Part shown: in pieces, positions 33,000 through 44,780 of the stretch
How positions within the stretch are numbered: the first letter of the stretch is position 1
Layout of the letters: every line of letters starts with the position of its first letter
Assembly: GCA_019925795.1 (NCBI GenBank)
Contig: CM034300.1
Coordinates: 74,627,021-74,691,020, forward strand
Direction: 5' to 3'
Length of the DNA stretch: 64,000 bases
Source: Dendrobium chrysotoxum
Lineage: Eukaryota > Streptophyta > Magnoliopsida > Asparagales > Orchidaceae
Notes under the pieces: generated by a model
What the model was told of the DNA's origin: nothing
The model's database searches: none
What the model saw: the letters and a program-made list of their open reading frames with translations, nothing else
Program-made: the position numbers and the translations under genes

Positions 33000-35900
33000 T
33001 CAACTCTCATTCATATGTAGTAATATTGGCAACATTGAACATAAGAGAAGCCCTAACAGAAGGTGGAAGATCCAACATATAAGCATTTGTTCCCAATCTT
33101 CGCAGAACTCGGAATGGACCAAATTTTTTTTAGGCTTAATTTGCCAAATGTGCCAATAGGAAAGCATTGTCGTCGAAACTAAGCCATGACTAAATCTCCT
33201 TAAAAAAACACTCTCTCCGATGTTTGTCAGCTGCTGTTTTGTATTTAGCATTTGCCAAACGAAGTTTTTCTAGAACCTGATGTAGGATTGATTGAATATG
33301 ATCAACAATTTCTCTAGCTTCAGCACTGATTCTACCAAACATGGATAATGAAGTTAGGTCTAAGATGTGGGGAACAGGTTGGCTATAAATAATTTCAAAT
33401 GGGATTTTTCCAGTGGATCAGTTAAGTGAATTGTTATAAGCAAATTCGGCTTGGGGTAAAATCAAATCCCATTGAGAAGGTTTTTCTCCAGTAAGACACC
33501 TAAGCAAATTTTCTAAACTTTTATTTACTACTTTAGTTTGTCCATCAGTTTGTGGATGATATGCACTACTGAATTGGAGAGTAGTCCCTAATTTTGACCA
33601 TAGTGTTCTCCAAAAATGACTTAAGAACCTAGTATTCCTATCAGAGGTAAAAGTTTTAGGTATGCCATGCAGTCTCACAATTTCTTTAAAAAATAAATCA
33701 GCAACATGAGATGCATCAAAGGTTTTCTTACCAGGGATAAAATGTGCCATTTTGCTAAATCAGTTAGCGACAACAAACACAGAATCAAACTTTCGGGCTA
33801 TTATAGGTAATCCTAAAATGAAATCCATAGTGATATCTTCCCAAGGTTTATTTGGAATCGGAAGAGGAGAATATAACTCAGTGTTTTGGATTGTTCCTTT
33901 AAATGATTGACAGGTTTAACATTGTTTTATAAACTTTGATATATGTTTTCGCATGTGGGGCCAATAATATTATTTTTCAACTAAGATTGTAGTCTTTTCT
34001 TGACCAAAATGTCCTCCTAATCCTCCACCATGAAGTTCTTGGATGACTTTTTCACGTAAAGAGCCTTGGGTGATACAAAGTCTAGTTTCCTTAAATAAAA
34101 ATTCTTATTGGATGGTAAATTGAGCAGAGGGATCATTTCCAAAAGTACAACATGATTTCCAAATAGTTTTAAAATCTGGGTCAGTGGCATAAGTATCTTT
34201 CAAGGAATCAAGAAAAATCAAAGTGGGGTGAAGAGTTACCAATAAGTGGGCTCGTCTGCTTAAGACATCAACAATTTTATTCACAACTCCATCTTTGTGT
34301 TTAAGATGAAATGTGTACTCTTGTAAAAATGATATCCATTGAGCTTGTCTCCGATTCAAATTTTTCTAAGATCCTAAGTATCGTAGTGCTTCATGATCAG
34401 AGTTTAGCACAAATTCTCATTGGATAAGATAATATCTCCAGAATTTTAGGGCCTTGACAATCGCATTAAACTCAACATCGTAAGTCGAATATCGGGATTT
34501 GGTATCATTGAATTTTTCACTAAAGAAAGCTATAGGTCGACCCTCTTGATTAAGGACAACTCTAATGCTTACATGGGGTGCATCACAGTCTACTTCAAAT
34601 ATCTTGTTAAAGTCAGGTAACCTAAGAATAGGTGCTCGGCTCATTTTTGTTTTAATCAGATGAAAGGCCTTTTCAGCTTCACGGGTTCATTTAAAATTGC
34701 TTTTTTTTAAATCAGTGATGAGTGAAATCAAAGTACTGAAATTTTTCATGAATCTTCGATAGAAAGAGACTAATCCATGAAATCCTCTAACTTCACTAAT
34801 ATTTTTCGGGGTTGGCCAACTTTGGATTGCTTCAATTTTTATGGGGTCAACTTTAATACCATCAACAAAGACAATGTATCCAAGGAAAGTCAAACTATAA
34901 GGCATGAAAGAGCACTTTTTTAAGTTGATGTATAAGCTTTGTTCTCTTAAAGTTTGGAGGACTTGTTTCACATGTTCAAGATGATCATTGGGACAAGTGT
35001 TATAAATCAGGATGTCGTTAAAGCAAACCACAACAAATTTTTCAATAAAAGGTTGTAAGATATGATTCATGGTTTGCATAAATGTGCTAGGAGCGTTTGA
35101 TAGTCCAGAGGGCATAACTAGCCATTCGTAGAGTCATTCCTTGGTTTTAAAGGTTGTTTTTCACTCATCACCGGGTCGTATTCAGATTTGGTGATATCCA
35201 CTTCTCAAGTTAATATTGGAGAAAATTTTGACACCACTAAGCATGTCTAGCATATCGTCAAGTGTTAGGATTGGAAACCTATACTTGATTGTTATCTTAT
35301 TTATAGCCCGGCCGTCAACACACAACTTTCGAGTTCCATGTTTTTTAGGGGTAAGCAGTGCTAGGACAACACATGGACTCATGCTTTCTCCGATTAATTC
35401 TTTAGTTACGAGTTCAGTTACTTGTTTGTGAAGTTCTTCATGTTTAATATAACTCATACGATAGTGAGGCAGGTGGGGTAAATTTGCTCTGGGTACAAAA
35501 TCAATATGGTGTTGGATAACTCTTAGTGGAGGCAAGGAATCAGGTAGTTCTTCAGGAGTTATTTCTTCATATTCATTGATTAGAGGTTGAATTTCTTCAG
35601 GAATTTTTTTGTTTACTTCTGTCTCTTTTCCTACCACAAGATAGATCACTTCGGTGCTTTTGAGTTTATTTGTATTGAGAAGCAATTCAGGAGTAGGTGA
35701 CTTTGAGGTCGTTTGGACAGATTTTGTGGGAGGGTCAAAAAGTTTCTTTTGGGGATATAGGGTGAACTCCTTATTGTCTTGAGTCAGGGTGTAAGTGTTT
35801 TTCTCTCTATTGTGAATGGTCTTATGATCGTATTGCCAAGGTCGACTTAGAAGAATATGGCATATCTCGAGTGGCATGATGTTAAATAATACTTGGTCTT

Positions 35901-36110
35901 TGTAAAGTTTTCTAATTGAAAGACTGGCAAGGCATTGCTGAGTGATTGGTACCTCTGCTCCTTCCTTAAACCATGATATTTTGTAAGGCTTGGCAAGGGG
36001 TTTTGGTTTAATTTCAGTTTATTCGGAGCTACCACTATCAATCATGAGGGTACACAATTTTCCTTCTACAGTACATGTGGTTCGAAAAATAGTTCTTCTA
36101 AGTCATTTAT
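33000..36110 (-). pseudogene. Ty3/gypsy pol pseudogene
   Basis: Read on the minus strand. A degenerate protease region is near 36110-35850. Reverse transcriptase follows at 35877-34687, including CVDGRAINKITIKY and INLRSGYHQI, then CFNDILIY. RNase H is at 34644-34105 (starts with VDCDAP; later HKDG). The integrase core is at 33750-33418, including HPQTDGQTKVVNK, and an integrase C-terminal region at 33251-33000. RT catalytic Asp positions read N in INLRSG and in FNDI, and the integrase Glu position reads K in DGQTK. Several stops and frame changes separate the blocks. Confidence 0.88.
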
Positions 36111-36149
36111 CTCCAGCATCTGATTTGGCAGTCAAGACCCTTCGGATAA

Positions 36150-37165
36150 CTAAATAATGATCTCATTGGTCACCTTCAACATCAATTGATTCCATCTCCT
36201 CCTCGTTTTCTTCTTCAGGTTCATCTTCTTCCACATTTTCATAATTATCCTTTTGTTCAATGTAGTTGGTTTGGGTGGGTTGTTCTTTCTACAGGCTGCT
36301 GAAAGATGACCATATAAACCACGCTTATAACAGGGTCCAATTGGTTTTGTTCCAAATACTCTTTTTTCCTTTTTCATTATCTTGAGCTTCATTAGGTTTT
36401 GGTCGAAGATTTGATTTGAAGAAGTTGACCTTATGATAGCCTGTGAAGTTTGAGTTTTTCTTACCAGAGATTGCTTAGGCTTGGTTGGATCAAATTTTTT
36501 ATTATTGTTTCTTTGTTGTTGTTTCTCAATTTTCAATGTCATGTGATAGGCCTCATCGAGTTTGATTATGTGGTGAAGATTTAGTTGATCTTGGATTGAC
36601 CACTTGAGTCCATTGATATATCGAGTTATGGTTCGTTCCTCAGTTTCATTTAAACTATTTCTGGATTGCAGTTTGTAAAAATCTTCAGTGTATTCTTCTA
36701 TAGATCGAGTTCCTTGCGAATGTTATTGTTTTCTTGGAATAAGGTTCGGGAATGGTCAGAAGGTAAAAACTTTCCCTGCATTTTCTCTTTCATTCGACCC
36801 CAGGTTTGAATTTTCTCTTTGCCTCTCCTTATTCTATTATTTTGAAGGTTTTCCCACCAAGTTAACGCATGTCCAGTCAATTTTAAACTAGCAACCCTAA
36901 CATTTTTGTTTTCGGAGATTTCTTTCCATTCAAAAAATTGATCCATTTTCTCAACGCTTTTAAGAAATTGTTCAGGTTGTAATTTTCCTTCAAATTCAGT
37001 GATGTCTATTTTAATCCCATTATCTATTGTTTCTATTTTGGTTTTGTGGTGCTTCATCATCACTTTCATTGTTTGGCCATGAACGTTGTTTACATTTAGA
37101 GCAGCCATGGTATTAGCCAATGTTTCCAATTGTTGGTGTAAGTTAGCTATTTGTTGCATAATCAT
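36150..37165 (-). pseudogene. Ty3/gypsy gag pseudogene
   Basis: The likely start is the ATG at 37165. The capsid-like domain (TEFEGKLQPEQFLKSVEK, then LTWWENLQ and a KFLPSDH segment) runs to about 36700, where frames change. The zinc knuckle at about 36335-36295 reads CYKRGLYGHLSAAC. The second cysteine of CX2CX4HX4C has become Arg. Confidence 0.82.
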
Positions 37166-37242
37166 TTGTTGCTGCCAATTCGCTTGTTTATTATTGTCGT
37201 TTTTTTTATTTTTAAAGAAAAAGGAAGACTCACAACAACTTA

Positions 37243-37258
37243 AAGTTCTGATACCAAA
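37243..37258 (-). other. Primer binding site of the Ty3/gypsy element
   Basis: On the minus strand TTGGTATCAGAACTTT begins two bases inside the 5' LTR. It matches the initiator tRNA-Met complement TGGTATCAGAGC with one change. Confidence 0.82.
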
Positions 37259-37259
37259 T

Positions 37260-38217
37260 TGATGCAACCTAAGTTCTATAGTCAAGTATGAGAACACTAG
37301 GAATGCAACAAGAAACTTTCTTTCAATAAAATATAAATCAACACCAACTAAATGAAACTTAAAAGTAAACAGATATAAGTAAATGATCGGGAAATCTTGC
37401 AAAGAAACAAACTAAAACTTAAAATTAATTACCCTAAGAATGACCTAGAAAGGTCACCTCACATGCAAAATCCAAAATGGGGAAGGTGTTCAAAGGAAAG
37501 GCACAACAGCACCTTGAAACTCATAATATTTGGAGAAGAAAGATACAGGTGGAATGTGAACAGTGGAGAGAAGATTAGATAGAAGACCGAGACGAAATAT
37601 AAGAAGGAAGGTAGAAGAAGATAGCTCGCAAGCTAAATAACCCGCAGGTTTTAATGTGATTGAACGGACAACAATAACAACTAATCCCTTCCAGCAACAA
37701 AACAACCCATATATATATATATATATATATATAGGAGAAGAAGAGGGAAATGGCCATAAATTGCTCACTTAATTATGCCACCCAAACAGTCAATAGAAGC
37801 CTCTCAAGTTAGCCCATTTAATGAGGAGTTAATACACTTAGTATAGAAAAACAACAAGGTGGAAACCGAACTGCCGGCAGCAGGGAAAAACGGGACAACA
37901 ACATGGGGAAAAACAACCAGTATAGGGAAAGCCAGTAGCATGGGGAAAAATAGCCCGCATTGAAAAAGAGTTGGGCCAAGCCCAATAAGCAAAACAACCT
38001 AAAATAAATACCCATCTAACCACCTAAGAAGCTAGATCAACACAAGTGGAAACCAAATGAGTGAACCTTTCTAAGAGCACCAAACCCAAGCATGATCACA
38101 GGTTGTTTTCCATCATAGGGTATTTCAAATAAAAAAAAAACATAGAGTCCAAATTATAAAGAGTCCAAAACATAGAAAAATAAAGATAACATAGATTAAC
38201 AATTCTGGATTGCATCA
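37260..38217 (-). repeat. 5' LTR of the Ty3/gypsy element
   Basis: 958 bp with TGATGCAA/TTGCATCA ends. It lacks about 80 bp present in the other LTR and carries a short AT run at 37709-37733. It is followed by the right TTAGC duplication at 38218-38222. Confidence 0.88.
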
Positions 38218-38326
38218 TTAGCACTCTAAATAAAAATTCTTATTTTTATTTTTTATCAGCATATTAGTAAAATCAAAGTTAGAAAGGCTTTAAAGAAAAT
38301 AAAGTATGGAAAAACGGTTAGACATA

Positions 38327-38442
38327 CGATTGACTTTAGTAATCTTAGCGCTCTAAATAAAAATAAGGATTTTTATTTTTATCAATGTATTAGTAAAAAC
38401 AAAGTTAGAAAGGCTTTAAAGAAAATAAAGTATGAAAAAACT
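38327..38442 (+). repeat. Tandem duplication inside the LINE
   Basis: Starting with ATTGACTTTAG, this 116-bp segment repeats LINE sequence that, in its first copy, is split by the Ty3/gypsy element (31634-31655 plus 38218-38326). Both contain TTAGAAAGGCTTTAAAGAAA and AAAGTATG. Confidence 0.8.
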
Positions 38443-39922
38443 GTTATATATGATGATATTCTAATAAAGGTGTGGAAATGTTTAGGAGATGAAGGAATTT
38501 CTTAGCTTTCAAAAATTTTCAATATTATTTTGAAGACTAAAAAGATGTCAGATGAGTGGAAGAGTATGTTGATTCATATTTTAATAATAAAAGTGATGCA
38601 CAACAGTGTGCGAATTATAGAGAAATTAAGTTAATGTGTCATACTTTAAAACTATGAGAGAGAGTTATTGAGCATAGGTTACGATGTGATATTAATGTTT
38701 CTCAAAATTATTTTGGATTCATGCCGAGTAGGTCTACTATGGAAGCTATGCATTTATTGAGAGGTTTGATGGAGAAGTATAGAGATAATAAGGAGGATCT
38801 ATATATGATATTTATTGATTTAGAGAAAACTTAAGATAAAGTTCCAAGAGAAGTGTTATGGAGAGTTCTAGAAAAGAAAGGGGTTAATAATGCTTATATT
38901 CAAGTTATTAAGGATATGTATGCATGTTCTGTTATTTTTATTCAAACACAAGGTGATTTGACCAAGTATTTTCTTGTTTTAGTTAGGTTACATCAAAGAT
39001 CAGCTTTAAGCCCATATCATTTTGCGTTAGTCATAGATGTTCTTACTAGAAATTTGCAAGAGGATATACCCTAGTGTATGTTTTTTGTTGATGAAATTCT
39101 TCTTGTTGATAAAATTAGTGAGGGAGTTGAAGGTAAACTTGAATTATAGAGGTCAACCTTATAGTCCAAAGGTCTTTGTTTGAATAGATCTAAAACTGAA
39201 TACATGGAGTGTAATTTTAGTAGTAATAGATTTAGTGACTTTGGGTGATCAAGTCATTAAAAAGAGTACATATTTTAGATACCTCGGGTCTGTTGTCCAG
39301 AGTGATTGTGAAATAGATGGGATATTATTAGTAGAATTCAAGTTGGATGGTTGAAGTGGAGGAATGCATCGGGCTTGTTGTGTGATAGAAAAGTACCCCC
39401 TCAAACTTAAGTGAAAATTTGGTGAGACCTGCAATTAAAAGAGCAGCATAAAATTAAGTTAAGTGTTGCAGAAATGAGGATGCTCAGGTGGATGAGTGGG
39501 TTTACTCTTAGAGACAAAATGTGAAACGAACATATACGTGAAAAGGTTGGAGTAGCTCCAGTGGCAGATAAGATTAGAGAGAGTCGCCTTAGATGATTTG
39601 GTCACATAAAACATCAGTTTTCGGATGACACGGTTAGAAGAGTAGATGTATTAGATTTGGCCTATGTTAAGAAAAGAATAGTAGACCTAAAAATACTTGG
39701 TTAGAAAATATTAGAAATGACTATTTTTTATTAGACTTAAATGAGAATTTGACTCTTAACTTGACACAATGAAGAAAAAATGATTCATGTAATTGACCCC
39801 ATGTAGTGGGATAAAGGCTTGATGTTGTTGTTGTAAGAAGGCTTATGAAATCATTTCAAGTATTACTTTTTCTATCATAAACATGTGCATTTATGTTTAT
39901 TCTATTACTGAACATATTGCAG

Positions 39923-41176
39923 GTCGATTCAGTTTCGTGCTATTGTAGGGTTGATACTGGTCTGAAAACTGTGGTTGGAGCGAGGAAATTTGTTCCTGGA
40001 GCTAAAATATGTATCCAACCTGACATCCAGCCCAATGGACCCAAGCCTAGAAATCCACGCAGAGAGAGATCCAGAACTCAAGCACCTCTTCTACCCAACC
40101 TACCTGATGACCTTGCTATTGCTTGCCTCATACGTGTACCTCGAGTAGAACACCAGAACCTTCGGTTAGTTTGCAAAAGATGGAACCGCCTTCTAACAGG
40201 AAACTACTTTTATTCCCTAAGGAAAAGGCTGGGTATGGCCGAAGAGTGGGTTTATGTCATCAAAAGAGATCGTGATGGGAAAATATCTTGGCATGCTTTT
40301 GATCCAATCTATCAGCTTTGGCAGCCACTTCCTCCTGTTCCTGTGGAGTATTCTGAGGCACTTGGTTTTGGCTGTGCAGTTCTTAGTGGTTGCTATCTCT
40401 ACCTGTTTGGAGGCAAGGATCCACTTCGAGGCTCTATGAGAAGAGTTGTTTTCTACAATGCTAGGACAAACAAATGGCATCGAGCACCTGATATGCTACG
40501 CAAGCGCCAATTTTCTGGTTCCAGCGTCATAAATAACTGCCTCTATGTTGCTGGCGGTGAATGCGAAGGGATCCATAGAACTCTTCGCTCAGCTGAGGTA
40601 TATGACCCTAACAAGAACAGGTGGACTTTCATTGGTGAGATGACTGATGGGATGGTACCTCTCATTGGAGTTGTTTATGAGGGGAAATGGTTCTTGAAGG
40701 GGCTAGATTCTCATCGCCAGGTTGTGAGTGAAGTCTATGCACCCTCTACCAACAACTGGTCAGCGGTGAATGATGGCCTGATGAGCGGTTGGCGTAATCC
40801 AAGCATTTCATTGAATGGGAGGCTTTATTCATCAGATTGTAGGGACGGTTGCAAGCTTCGTGTCTATGATGATGCTACAGACTCATGGAGCAGGTTTATG
40901 GACAGTAAACTTCATCTTGGTAGTTCCGTCTCCTTGGAGGCTGCGGCATTTGTCTCTCTGAACGGGAAGCTTGCTGTTATCAGAAACAACATGAGCATCA
41001 GCCTTGTAGATGTGTCCAACCCTGGGAGGAGCTTTGAGACTAACAGTGCTCATCTCTGGGAAACCATTTCTGGCAAAGGCCAGCTGAAGACTTTTGTATC
41101 AAACCTATGGTCGAGCATCGCAGGTCGGACTGGGCTCAAGAGTCATATTGTTCACTGTCAGGTGCTTCAAGTTTGA
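39923..41176 (+). CDS. SAGL1: Kelch-repeat F-box protein (At1g55270/SAGL1 type), main exon
   Basis: A single long open exon of 417 codons plus TGA; an AG acceptor sits at 39921-39922. The first residues read VDSVSCYCRVDTGLKTV, the conserved N-terminal block of the family. The F-box spans about residues 57-100 (LPNLPDDLAIACLIRVP, then LRLVCKRW). About five kelch repeats follow between residues 115 and 380 (for example YLYLFGGKDP and LYVAGGECEG), and a conserved SHIVHCQVLQ end closes it. Such proteins join SCF ubiquitin ligases through SKP1 and select substrates with the kelch propeller. SAGL1 is reported to act on wax and phenylpropanoid enzymes. If translation instead began at the intronic ATG 39893, a 427-aa protein with an atypical hydrophobic lead would result; splicing is more likely. 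It appears intact. Confidence 0.93.
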   Translation, partial: VDSVSCYCRVDTGLKTVVGARKFVPGAKICIQPDIQPNGPKPRNPRRERSRTQAPLLPNLPDDLAIACLIRVPRVEHQNLRLVCKRWNRLLTGNYFYSLRKRLGMAEEWVYVIKRDRDGKISWHAFDPIYQLWQPLPPVPVEYSEALGFGCAVLSGCYLYLFGGKDPLRGSMRRVVFYNARTNKWHRAPDMLRKRQFSGSSVINNCLYVAGGECEGIHRTLRSAEVYDPNKNRWTFIGEMTDGMVPLIGVVYEGKWFLKGLDSHRQVVSEVYAPSTNNWSAVNDGLMSGWRNPSISLNGRLYSSDCRDGCKLRVYDDATDSWSRFMDSKLHLGSSVSLEAAAFVSLNGKLAVIRNNMSISLVDVSNPGRSFETNSAHLWETISGKGQLKTFVSNLWSSIAGRTGLKSHIVHCQVLQV

Positions 41177-41926
41177 GAATTGAAGTCTTTCTGATGTATC
41201 CTTTCTCCCATTTCCATACAGAAGGAGCACAAGGTTATGTTATGAAGCTGTCAAGGTACGAATTTTTGTAGCAAGACCCTTTGGAGAAGGAGAAGGGGGT
41301 TGCTTGTTCTCTCACAATATCTTTAGTTTTAGACTTTGCTGTATTTTAGGGAATCTCAACTCAATATCATTCTGGCCATCCCATGTAACATTCTGCACCA
41401 GATCAATGACAGATTGCAGAGGTGAAAATGTTTCTGAAACATTGGTAGCTTCTGGAGTTAAGTTTGATTTTGACATGACAGAAGTAAGTGTTTCCGAAAC
41501 ATTGCACTGTTAGGTGTTAGGTTTTGAGTTGAAAACCTTGAAAGCTGCTTTGAAGAATATGCTATGTGGCTTTCAGCCTGCCACACTGTTGGTCTGTGCT
41601 ATTGGTTCAGGTATGTAATGTAATTATTCCAATGCATGGGAGTAGGATTCTGTTGGAAAGTGAATAAAAAAATTGCAGCTCCTTGATTGAGAAGAAAGCG
41701 TCTTTCTGCCTTGCAAATGATTTTTTTTAGCTCATTTGTTTGGATGCAAATTAAAATTTAAGAATTATAAGCATTGTTCTGATGTGTTATAATTTTAATA
41801 CCATTTCAACATTTTTTTTTTGGAGTAATCTTCTGATGAATTTTAGATCCAAAGTTAATTGACGGTCATTTCAACATGTTTGGTGTGATTTTATTTTTAC
41901 AAATCTTTTTTTTTTCAATTGTACAG
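41177..41926 (+). other. 3' flank of the kelch F-box gene
   Basis: Probable 3' untranslated region up to about 41670, where AATAAA occurs (about 41664). A small open frame at 41304-41513 has no recognisable domain. A LINE fragment follows. Confidence 0.45.
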
Positions 41927-42935
41927 CAACAACATTATCAAGCCTTTATCTCACTATATGGGATCAGCTACATGAATCCTTTTTCTCCATTGTGTCCTGT
42001 TAAGAGTCAAATTCTCATTTAAATCTAAAAAAAAAAGGTCATTTCTAATATTTTCTAACCAAGTCTTTTTAGGTCTACCTCTACATTTTTTAACATAAGC
42101 CAACTCTAATACATCTACTTTTCTAACCGAGTCATCGGAAGGCCGTCGTTTTATGTGACCAAATCATCTAAGGTGACTCTCTTTAATCTTATCTTCCACT
42201 GGAGCTACTCCAACCTTTTCACTTATATGCTCATTTCGTATCCTATCTCTAAGAGTAAATCCACTCATCCACCTGAGCATTCTCATCTCTGCAACACTCA
42301 ACTTAATATTATGCTTATCTTTTAATGGCCAACATTCTGCACCATAAAGCATTGCACGTCTTACAACCATCTTATAGAATTTTCCCTTAAGTTTGAGGGG
42401 GGGCTTTTCTATCACACAACATGCCTGATGCATTTCTTCACTTCAACCATCCAACTTAAATTCTGTTAATAATGTCCCCATCTATTTTACCATCACTCTG
42501 AATAATAGACTCAAGATATTTAAAACGTGTACTCTTATTAATGACTTGATCACCCAAAGTCACAAACCCTTCACTAGATCTATCACTGCTAAAATTACAC
42601 TTCATATATTAAATTTTAGATCTGCTCAAATGAAAACCTTTAGACTCTAAGGTTGACCTCCATAATTCAAGTTTACCTTCAACACTCTCTCTAGTCTTAT
42701 CAACAAGAAGAATATCATCAACAAAAAGCATACACCAGGGTACAACCTCTGGCAAATGTCTAGTGAGAACATCCATGATAAAGCAAAAAGATATGGGCTT
42801 AAGGTTGCTCCTTGATGTAATCCAATAGAAATCGGAAAATACTTGGTCAAAACACCTTGTGTTTGAACACAAGTAACAGCACCTTCATACGTATTCCTAA
42901 TGACTTGAATATAAGCATTATTAACTCTTTTTTTT
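41927..42935 (-). mobile_element. RTE-type LINE, 5'-truncated copy
   Basis: On the minus strand it covers the last kilobase of the same family as 31425-39836: an ISFCFIMDVLTRHLPE-like RT block, FVDDILLVDKTRE (about 42735-42700), an ESKGFHLSRSK segment, then a region with KMVVRRAMLYGAECW and MRMLRWMSG. The 3' end carries a TTGTTGCTG tail at the low-coordinate side. FVDD is preserved here, but the frame is interrupted. Confidence 0.85.
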
Positions 42936-43220
42936 CAACTGTAATACTCTAAAACTAGCTCAACAAGTTTTGTGTGGAGTTGTCCTATTTTGAACTTTAT
43001 ATCCACTTGTTAGTTGAAAATTGATTTTAACTTTTCTTTATTGTAATATTGTATCTTAAGTTCATCGCAGCCTCGATTTCTCAAAATTTTTTCTTAGCTT
43101 CGCAGGTCTCGTGGCTTGTACTTCTGCCCTTCTCTTCAAGTTAAGTGATCGTCTGAACTTATGAGTGTTTTAGGGAGGCAATTCATTCATGTAAATCAAG
43201 CTATAGGAGAAAGCAACTCG

Positions 43221-43264
<44 letters not shown>

Positions 43265-44780
43265 GTATACTTTTTTTTAGGCTACTTGCACTTTCGTCAA
43301 TTTTGTAAACCACCTTAAGGGTGTGACATATTTTTGCGGTTCTCTTTGCCAAAAGTTGGTCGTCCTTCAACTGATACTCTCGACCATGTAATAGGTCATT
43401 GAGAAGAGAGTATTTCTTCTACATCATCTTGCTTTGAAGTCTCAAATGGCTTTAAAATTACACATTCATCATGAGTAGATTTCCATGCAGTCAGGTATAG
43501 CCTATTGGTTTATGTTGCCCACAATCTTTTTCAGAATCTTGAAATGCCCACGCTTAATAGGTTTGATCTTCCAACCTTCTCTCGTCAATCTCTTCTTGAT
43601 GATGTGGGGTCGGACAATGCCCTTCAAACTTCTTTTCTACTTGATGCCAATCATGTCAATATTTGTTGCGTTATTGTGAATTAGCAGCTTGTCTTACCTA
43701 AAAATGATTTTTTTCTAATTCCTTCTAGGATTTACCAGGCTGTCTTGCGCCTTCATCAGGACACTACGTTTTTTTTTCTACGGAGAACTTCAAGCCAAAG
43801 GAACTCTGAGGCAAATATCCTAGGCATACCTTGACTGGAGTTTAGTTTATGAAATTGTGTACCATCCTATTTAGCAAACTTAAAACCCAGGTCTTTGGAG
43901 ATGCAATTTTAACAAGTGCAAAATAAATATATTTATAATGTAATTCTAGCCATCAATTTGTGTATGGAAGGTTGTACTCCTATTCAGAATGATATCCATG
44001 ATGACCCATTAGTGATTTTCTGAAGCTATTAAGAAAATGAGAGTCTTTGTTTGAGACAATTGAACTCAATGATCCAAAAAGTATTTAAACATATAAAAAA
44101 GAGAAATATTGCTTCTTAATCTGTGCTGCACTTCTTACAAGTCATAAGCATTATCATCTTCTAGAACTTGTCAACCACAATAAAAATATAATTATAAACA
44201 CTAAGAGTCGAAGACAGCCCTACAGGGAGATGCTTTCCCATGGCCATTTCGACGTAGGTAGAGAAGTGAAGGTGAATTATTGATTGATATATGCATTTCT
44301 GTAGGTTTTGAAGTGCCTTCGTCAACTTGAAGTGTTTGACTACCTTGAAAGTGAGCACTTCTCTAATCCACTTTACCCAATCACCATCCATAGAAATACA
44401 AGGTTGATTCCCTTTTAGAAGTCTTTCTTTGATGATTTATTTAATCTCTCGGGTTCCTGCCAAAACTTGTTGGAAGTCTTCACCAGGCTTGTACAGATGA
44501 AAATACTCCTGGCATCGAGGAAGTTGCAGTCGCATTATCACTTATAAAGTCATCTGAGATCATGAGAACATATCCACAATATTGTTTTGCACTCAATCCT
44601 TGTATCAGATGACCAAGTTAAATTGCTACAAATACATCGTCCACTTTTTGTGTCACACTCGTTGGAGCTTTGTTTGAGTTTGGAGGTATTGGACTGGTTT
44701 CTGATCTGTATGAGGCACAATCTCTTTACTGAGTGAATAAAGTTGCTACTGCTTCATTGTTTGTTGAAGTGCGATAAATT
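42936..44780. other. Unassigned DNA between LINE and chromovirus fragment
   Basis: Contains the TC microsatellite at 43225-43263. The composition of 43380-44660 suggests decayed retroelement sequence, but no domain could be named on either strand. The 76-residue minus frame at 44161-44391 is of unknown nature. Confidence 0.4.
43225..43263. repeat. (TC)19 microsatellite
   Basis: Uninterrupted TC run of 39 bases. Confidence 0.96.

Larger units (their letters stand above)
31656..38217 (-). mobile_element. Ty3/gypsy LTR retrotransposon, 6.56 kb, nested in the LINE
   Basis: Complete in structure: two LTRs, an iMet-type primer site, gag and pol in the order protease, reverse transcriptase, RNase H, integrase, all read on the minus strand. 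It is flanked by TTAGC. All coding parts are broken by stops and frameshifts, and catalytic residues are changed, so it is a dead copy. Integrase wording (HPQTDGQ, and a C-terminus with FNVA-like residues) fits a chromovirus-like clade, but the clade was not resolved. Confidence 0.9.
31425..39836 (+). mobile_element. RTE-type LINE, 5'-truncated, split by a Ty3/gypsy insertion
   Basis: LINE sequence is at 31425-31655 and 38218-39836. The first part encodes the region before the reverse transcriptase (DTKDGER, then RWMRYFDKLLNED-like residues). The second encodes RT blocks: KVWKCLGDEGI, an ALSPYHFALVIDVLTR segment at about 39000-39050 and a VDEILLVDK block at about 39090 where FADD/YVDD is expected. 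It ends with ATGTAATTGACCCCATG-type 3' sequence and a GTTGTTGTTGT tail (39824-39834), as in plant RTE elements. Stops occur throughout, so it is inactive. Confidence 0.85.
28753..39922 (+). other. Presumed giant first intron of the kelch F-box gene
   Basis: T-rich sequence follows the candidate donor. From 28800 to 31400 no repeat or gene was recognised and the composition resembles plant intron DNA. A LINE (31425-39836) with a nested Ty3/gypsy element fills most of the rest. The LINE tail ends 86 bp before the acceptor at 39922. If the first exon is elsewhere, this is partly intergenic. Confidence 0.45.

Noticed and set aside
39893..39922. Start of the F-box protein at ATG 39893
   Set aside because: The ten residues before VDSVSC are hydrophobic and unlike the family, and a clean AG acceptor lies exactly before the conserved block. 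Kept only as an alternative.
43380..44660. Possible retroelement coding region between LINE and chromovirus
   Set aside because: Composition is suggestive, but no motif could be read in any frame, so it is left unassigned.
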